Part shown: piece by piece, positions 61,706 to 64,000 of the stretch
Numbering within the stretch: position 1 is the first letter of the stretch
How the letters are laid out: every line of letters begins with the position of its first letter
DNA from: Neospora caninum Liverpool
Taxonomy: Eukaryota > Apicomplexa > Conoidasida > Eucoccidiorida > Sarcocystidae
NCBI RefSeq assembly: GCF_000208865.1
Contig: NC_018398.1
Location: 3,986,812 to 4,050,811 of the forward strand
Reading direction: 5' to 3'
DNA: 64,000 nt
The notes under the pieces: model-generated
The model's input: the letters and a program-made list of their open reading frames with translations, nothing else
Database searches by the model: none
Told to the model about the DNA's origin: nothing
Translations under genes and position numbers: made by a program

Positions 61706-64000
61706 ATGAGGCAACATTCAAGATGCTTCCCCAGATGGATGCTTTTTCTGTTTTTGATCACGTTGACCCCCCCCGCTGCAGGCGAGGTTCCAGCAGGATG
61801 GGGAGAGCCGTCAAGAGGCGATCCTCGGCAGGCGGTCGGGTTGGCGATTAACGACGCTGGGATGCCAGCAGCGGCTCTTCATCATACCAGCAATCCATAT
61901 CACTTTGGAGGAAACAAAGTGCTAGAGCAGGGGTCGCCTGCACGCAAGCTGAGCACCGAATTACCCGCTACAGATTCGCCACATGAAACTGACAACGAGA
62001 GGTTGTCAAAACGGCCACACGCGAGGAAAACGCGCAGCCGCAGAGAGGAAAATCCTGTGGAGCGCAAAAAAGCCCGCCAGGGGGCGTCCGATAACCAGGC
62101 AGCGGCTGACGGAACTAAACCGAGTGACGTAGAAGATGGCGCTGCCCCTCAAGACAAAGGCAGAAAGCGGAAACTTGGGAAGAAGCCGAACAGCCGGCAC
62201 GAGCCAGAAGCGACAACGACAGCCGCCGAGTCTGCCACCATACACCGTGACTCGGATCCGAGCGGCGCCGAAAACAACGCCAACAAACACACGAGCGGGG
62301 CCAGCGGAACGCACGACTCCGACGGCGAGGGTTACATGCTGCAACAAAAGAGCGGAAAAGAAGGGGAGGCGGTGAAGCAGTCGAAGAGGCGGGAAGGCCG
62401 GAAGAGTCTCCCGAAGCGCGAAAAGACGGGTGATGGTCCTTCTGTGTCAGGGGAGGGAGGAATCAAAGAGGAGTCGAATGAGGTGAAGAAAAGGGAAGAA
62501 CGAAGGAAGAGTCGGTCAAAACGTGAGAAGGCCCATGACGGCACGATGGTGTCAGAGGAGTTTGAAGGGGAGGAGGTGAAGGCGTCGAAGAGGAGGGAAG
62601 GTAGGAAGAGTCTCCCGAAGCGCGAAAAGACGGGTGATGGTCCTTCTGTGTCAGGGGAGGGAGGAAACGAAGAAGAGTCGAATGAGGAGAAGAAACGGGG
62701 AGACCGAAGGAAGAGTCGGTCAAAACGTGAGAAGGCCCATGACGGCACGAGGGAGTCAGAGGAGTTTGAAGGGGAGGAGGTGAAGGCGTCGAAGAGGAGG
62801 GAAGGTAGGAAGAGTCTCCCGAAGCGCGAAAAGACGGGTGATGGTCCTTCTGTGTCAGGGGAGGGAGGAAACGAAGAAGAGTCGAATGCGGGGAAGAAAC
62901 GGGGAGACCGAAGGAAGAGTCGGTCAAAACGTGAGACGGCCCATGATGGCACGAGAGTGTTAGAGGAGTTTGAAGGGGAGGAGGTGAAGGCGTCGAAGAG
63001 GAGGGAAGGTAGGAAGAGTCTCCCGAAGCGCGAAAAGACGGGTGATGGTCCTTCTGTGTCAGGGGAGGGAGGAAACGAAGAGGAGTCGAATGAGGTGAAG
63101 AAAAGGGAAGAACGAAGGCAGAGTCGGTCAAAACGTGAGAAGGCCCATGACGGCACGATGGTGTCAGAGGAGTTTGAAGGGGAGGAGGTGAAGGCGTCGA
63201 AGAGGAGGGAAGGTAGGAAGAGTCTCCCGAAGCGCGAAAAGACGGGTGATGGTCCTTCTGTGTCAGGGGAGGGAGGAAACGAAGAGGAGTCGAATGAGGT
63301 GAAGAAAAGGGAAGAACGAAGGAAGAGTCGGTCAAAACGTGAGAAGGCCCATGACGGCACGAGAGTGTCAGAGGAGTTTGAAGGGGAGGCGGTGAAGGCG
63401 TCGAAGAGGAGGGAAGGTAGGAAGAGTCTCCCGAAGCGCGAAAAGACGGGTGATGGTCCTTCTGTGTCAGGGGAGGGAGGAATCAAAGAGGAGTCGAATG
63501 AGGTGAAGAAAAGAGGAGAACGAGGGAAGAGTCGGTCAAAACGTGAGAAGGCCCATGACGGCACGAGGGTGTCAGAGGAGTTTGAAGGGGAGGAGGTGAA
63601 GGCGTCGAAGAGGAGGGAAGGTAGGAAGAGTCTCCCGAAGCGCGAAAAGACGGGTGATGGTCCTTCTGTGTCAGGGGAGGGAGGAATCAAAGAGGAGTCG
63701 AATGAGGTGAAGAAAAGAGGAGAACGAGGGAAGAGTCGGTCAAAACGTGAGAAGGCCCATGACGGCACGAGGGTGTCAGAGGAGTTTGAAGGGGAGGAGG
63801 TGAAGGCGTCGAAGAGGAGGGAAGGTAGGAAGAGTCTCCCGAAGCGCGAAAAGACGGGTGATGGTCCTTCTGTGTCAGGGGAGGGAGGAATCAAAGAGGA
63901 GTCGAATGAGGTGAAGAAAAGAGGAGAACGAGGGAAGAGTCGGTCAAAACGTGAGAAGGCCCATGACGGCACGAGGGTGTCAGAGGAGTTTGAAGGGGAG
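61706..64000 (+). CDS. Secreted, highly charged 68-residue-repeat protein (partial; runs past window end)
   Basis: The plus-strand frame is open from ATG 61706 to the window edge, at least 765 codons, with no stop. The N-terminus MRQHSRCFPRW leads into MLFLFLITLTPPAAG, a clear signal peptide with likely cleavage before EVPAGW; ATG 61739 is an alternative start. Residues to about 221 are disordered and carry basic clusters (ARKTRSRREE, ERKKARQ, KGRKRKLGKK). From 62369 come eight identical-length 68-residue repeats rich in Lys, Arg, Glu, Ser and Gly, each with RKSLPKREKTGDG and RKSRSKREKAHDG. No domain was recognised. A secreted, disordered protein with many nuclear-localisation-like clusters resembles exported dense-granule effectors, which is inference. 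ARKLST is one residue from the RRLxx processing motif. A CT-rich stretch ending GCTGCAG at 61781 could instead be an acceptor, but unspliced reading gives the signal peptide. Confidence 0.75.
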   Translation, partial: MRQHSRCFPRWMLFLFLITLTPPAAGEVPAGWGEPSRGDPRQAVGLAINDAGMPAAALHHTSNPYHFGGNKVLEQGSPARKLSTELPATDSPHETDNERLSKRPHARKTRSRREENPVERKKARQGASDNQAAADGTKPSDVEDGAAPQDKGRKRKLGKKPNSRHEPEATTTAAESATIHRDSDPSGAENNANKHTSGASGTHDSDGEGYMLQQKSGKEGEAVKQSKRREGRKSLPKREKTGDGPSVSGEGGIKEESNEVKKREERRKSRSKREKAHDGTMVSEEFEGEEVKASKRREGRKSLPKREKTGDGPSVSGEGGNEEESNEEKKRGDRRKSRSKREKAHDGTRESEEFEGEEVKASKRREGRKSLPKREKTGDGPSVSGEGGNEEESNAGKKRGDRRKSRSKRETAHDGTRVLEEFEGEEVKASKRREGRKSLPKREKTGDGPSVSGEGGNEEESNEVKKREERRQSRSKREKAHDGTMVSEEFEGEEVKASKRREGRKSLPKREKTGDGPSVSGEGGNEEESNEVKKREERRKSRSKREKAHDGTRVSEEFEGEAVKASKRREGRKSLPKREKTGDGPSVSGEGGIKEESNEVKKRGERGKSRSKREKAHDGTRVSEEFEGEEVKASKRREGRKSLPKREKTGDGPSVSGEGGIKEESNEVKKRGERGKSRSKREKAHDGTRVSEEFEGEEVKASKRREGRKSLPKREKTGDGPSVSGEGGIKEESNEVKKRGERGKSRSKREKAHDGTRVSEEFEGE
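62369..64000 (+). repeat. 204-bp tandem repeat array, eight units in window
   Basis: Units start at 62369, 62573, 62777, 62981, 63185, 63389, 63593 and 63797, each exactly 204 bp. The eighth ends at the last base of the window, so the array probably continues. The period is a multiple of three, so the coding frame is kept. Units differ at only a few positions (for example AATGAGGTG versus AATGAGGAG or AATGCGGGG), which points to recent expansion or gene conversion. The opposite strand is also open across most of the array. Confidence 0.97.

Noticed and set aside
62332..63972. 546-codon minus-strand frame in the repeat array as the real gene
   Set aside because: The plus strand is open over a longer span, has a signal peptide just upstream and gives a hydrophilic repeat protein typical of the lineage. 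The minus frame begins and ends at the array with no start context or domain.

Overview
This window looks like nuclear DNA of a coccidian apicomplexan, most likely Toxoplasma gondii or a very close relative (Hammondia or Neospora). That is an inference. It rests on intron-rich genes with introns mostly of 200-800 bases, CT-rich acceptors and GTAAG/GTGAG donors, long Ser/Pro/Ala/acidic tracts in coding exons, (AT)n runs in introns, plus-strand poly-G runs between genes, and signal-peptide genes with dense-granule-like layouts. No bacterial, CRISPR, IS or RNA gene was found.

Layout. (1) 1572-9952, minus: four in-phase exons make one large RRM, Arg/Ser-rich, seven-CCCH-finger, Pro/Gly/Ala-rich protein. 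(2) 14527-15558, plus: secreted protein with two hydrophobic hairpins. (3) 17983-21404, minus: five-exon multi-pass membrane protein of unknown family. (4) 23702-24908, plus: three-exon 119-residue single-TM protein, possibly mitochondrial. (5) 26293-27156, minus: second secreted hairpin protein. (6) 29094-43639, minus: 14.5-kb, seven-exon ATAD2/Yta7-type AAA ATPase of about 3,894 residues. A 100-N assembly gap flanked by poly-G lies just upstream of its start. (7) 45635-48195, minus: ribulose-phosphate 3-epimerase in five exons, one of them only 5 nt. (8) 51836-57829, plus: ten-exon membrane-anchored protein-disulfide-isomerase-like protein with one CxxC thioredoxin domain and one that has lost its cysteines. 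(9) 61706 to the window end, plus: a signal-peptide gene entering a perfect-period 204-bp tandem array (eight units, 68 residues each) and running off the window.

The genes do not form an operon or an obvious pathway. They fall into nuclear functions (RNA-binding protein, chromatin AAA ATPase), core metabolism (pentose phosphate epimerase), secretory folding (PDI-like) and predicted secreted parasite proteins. Exon models were built by reading splice sites and checking that reading phase is conserved at every junction and that conserved motifs are restored. UTRs and alternative starts remain uncertain. Large spacers (9953-14516, 15559-17982, 48196-51835, 57830-61705) hold no gene that can be supported.
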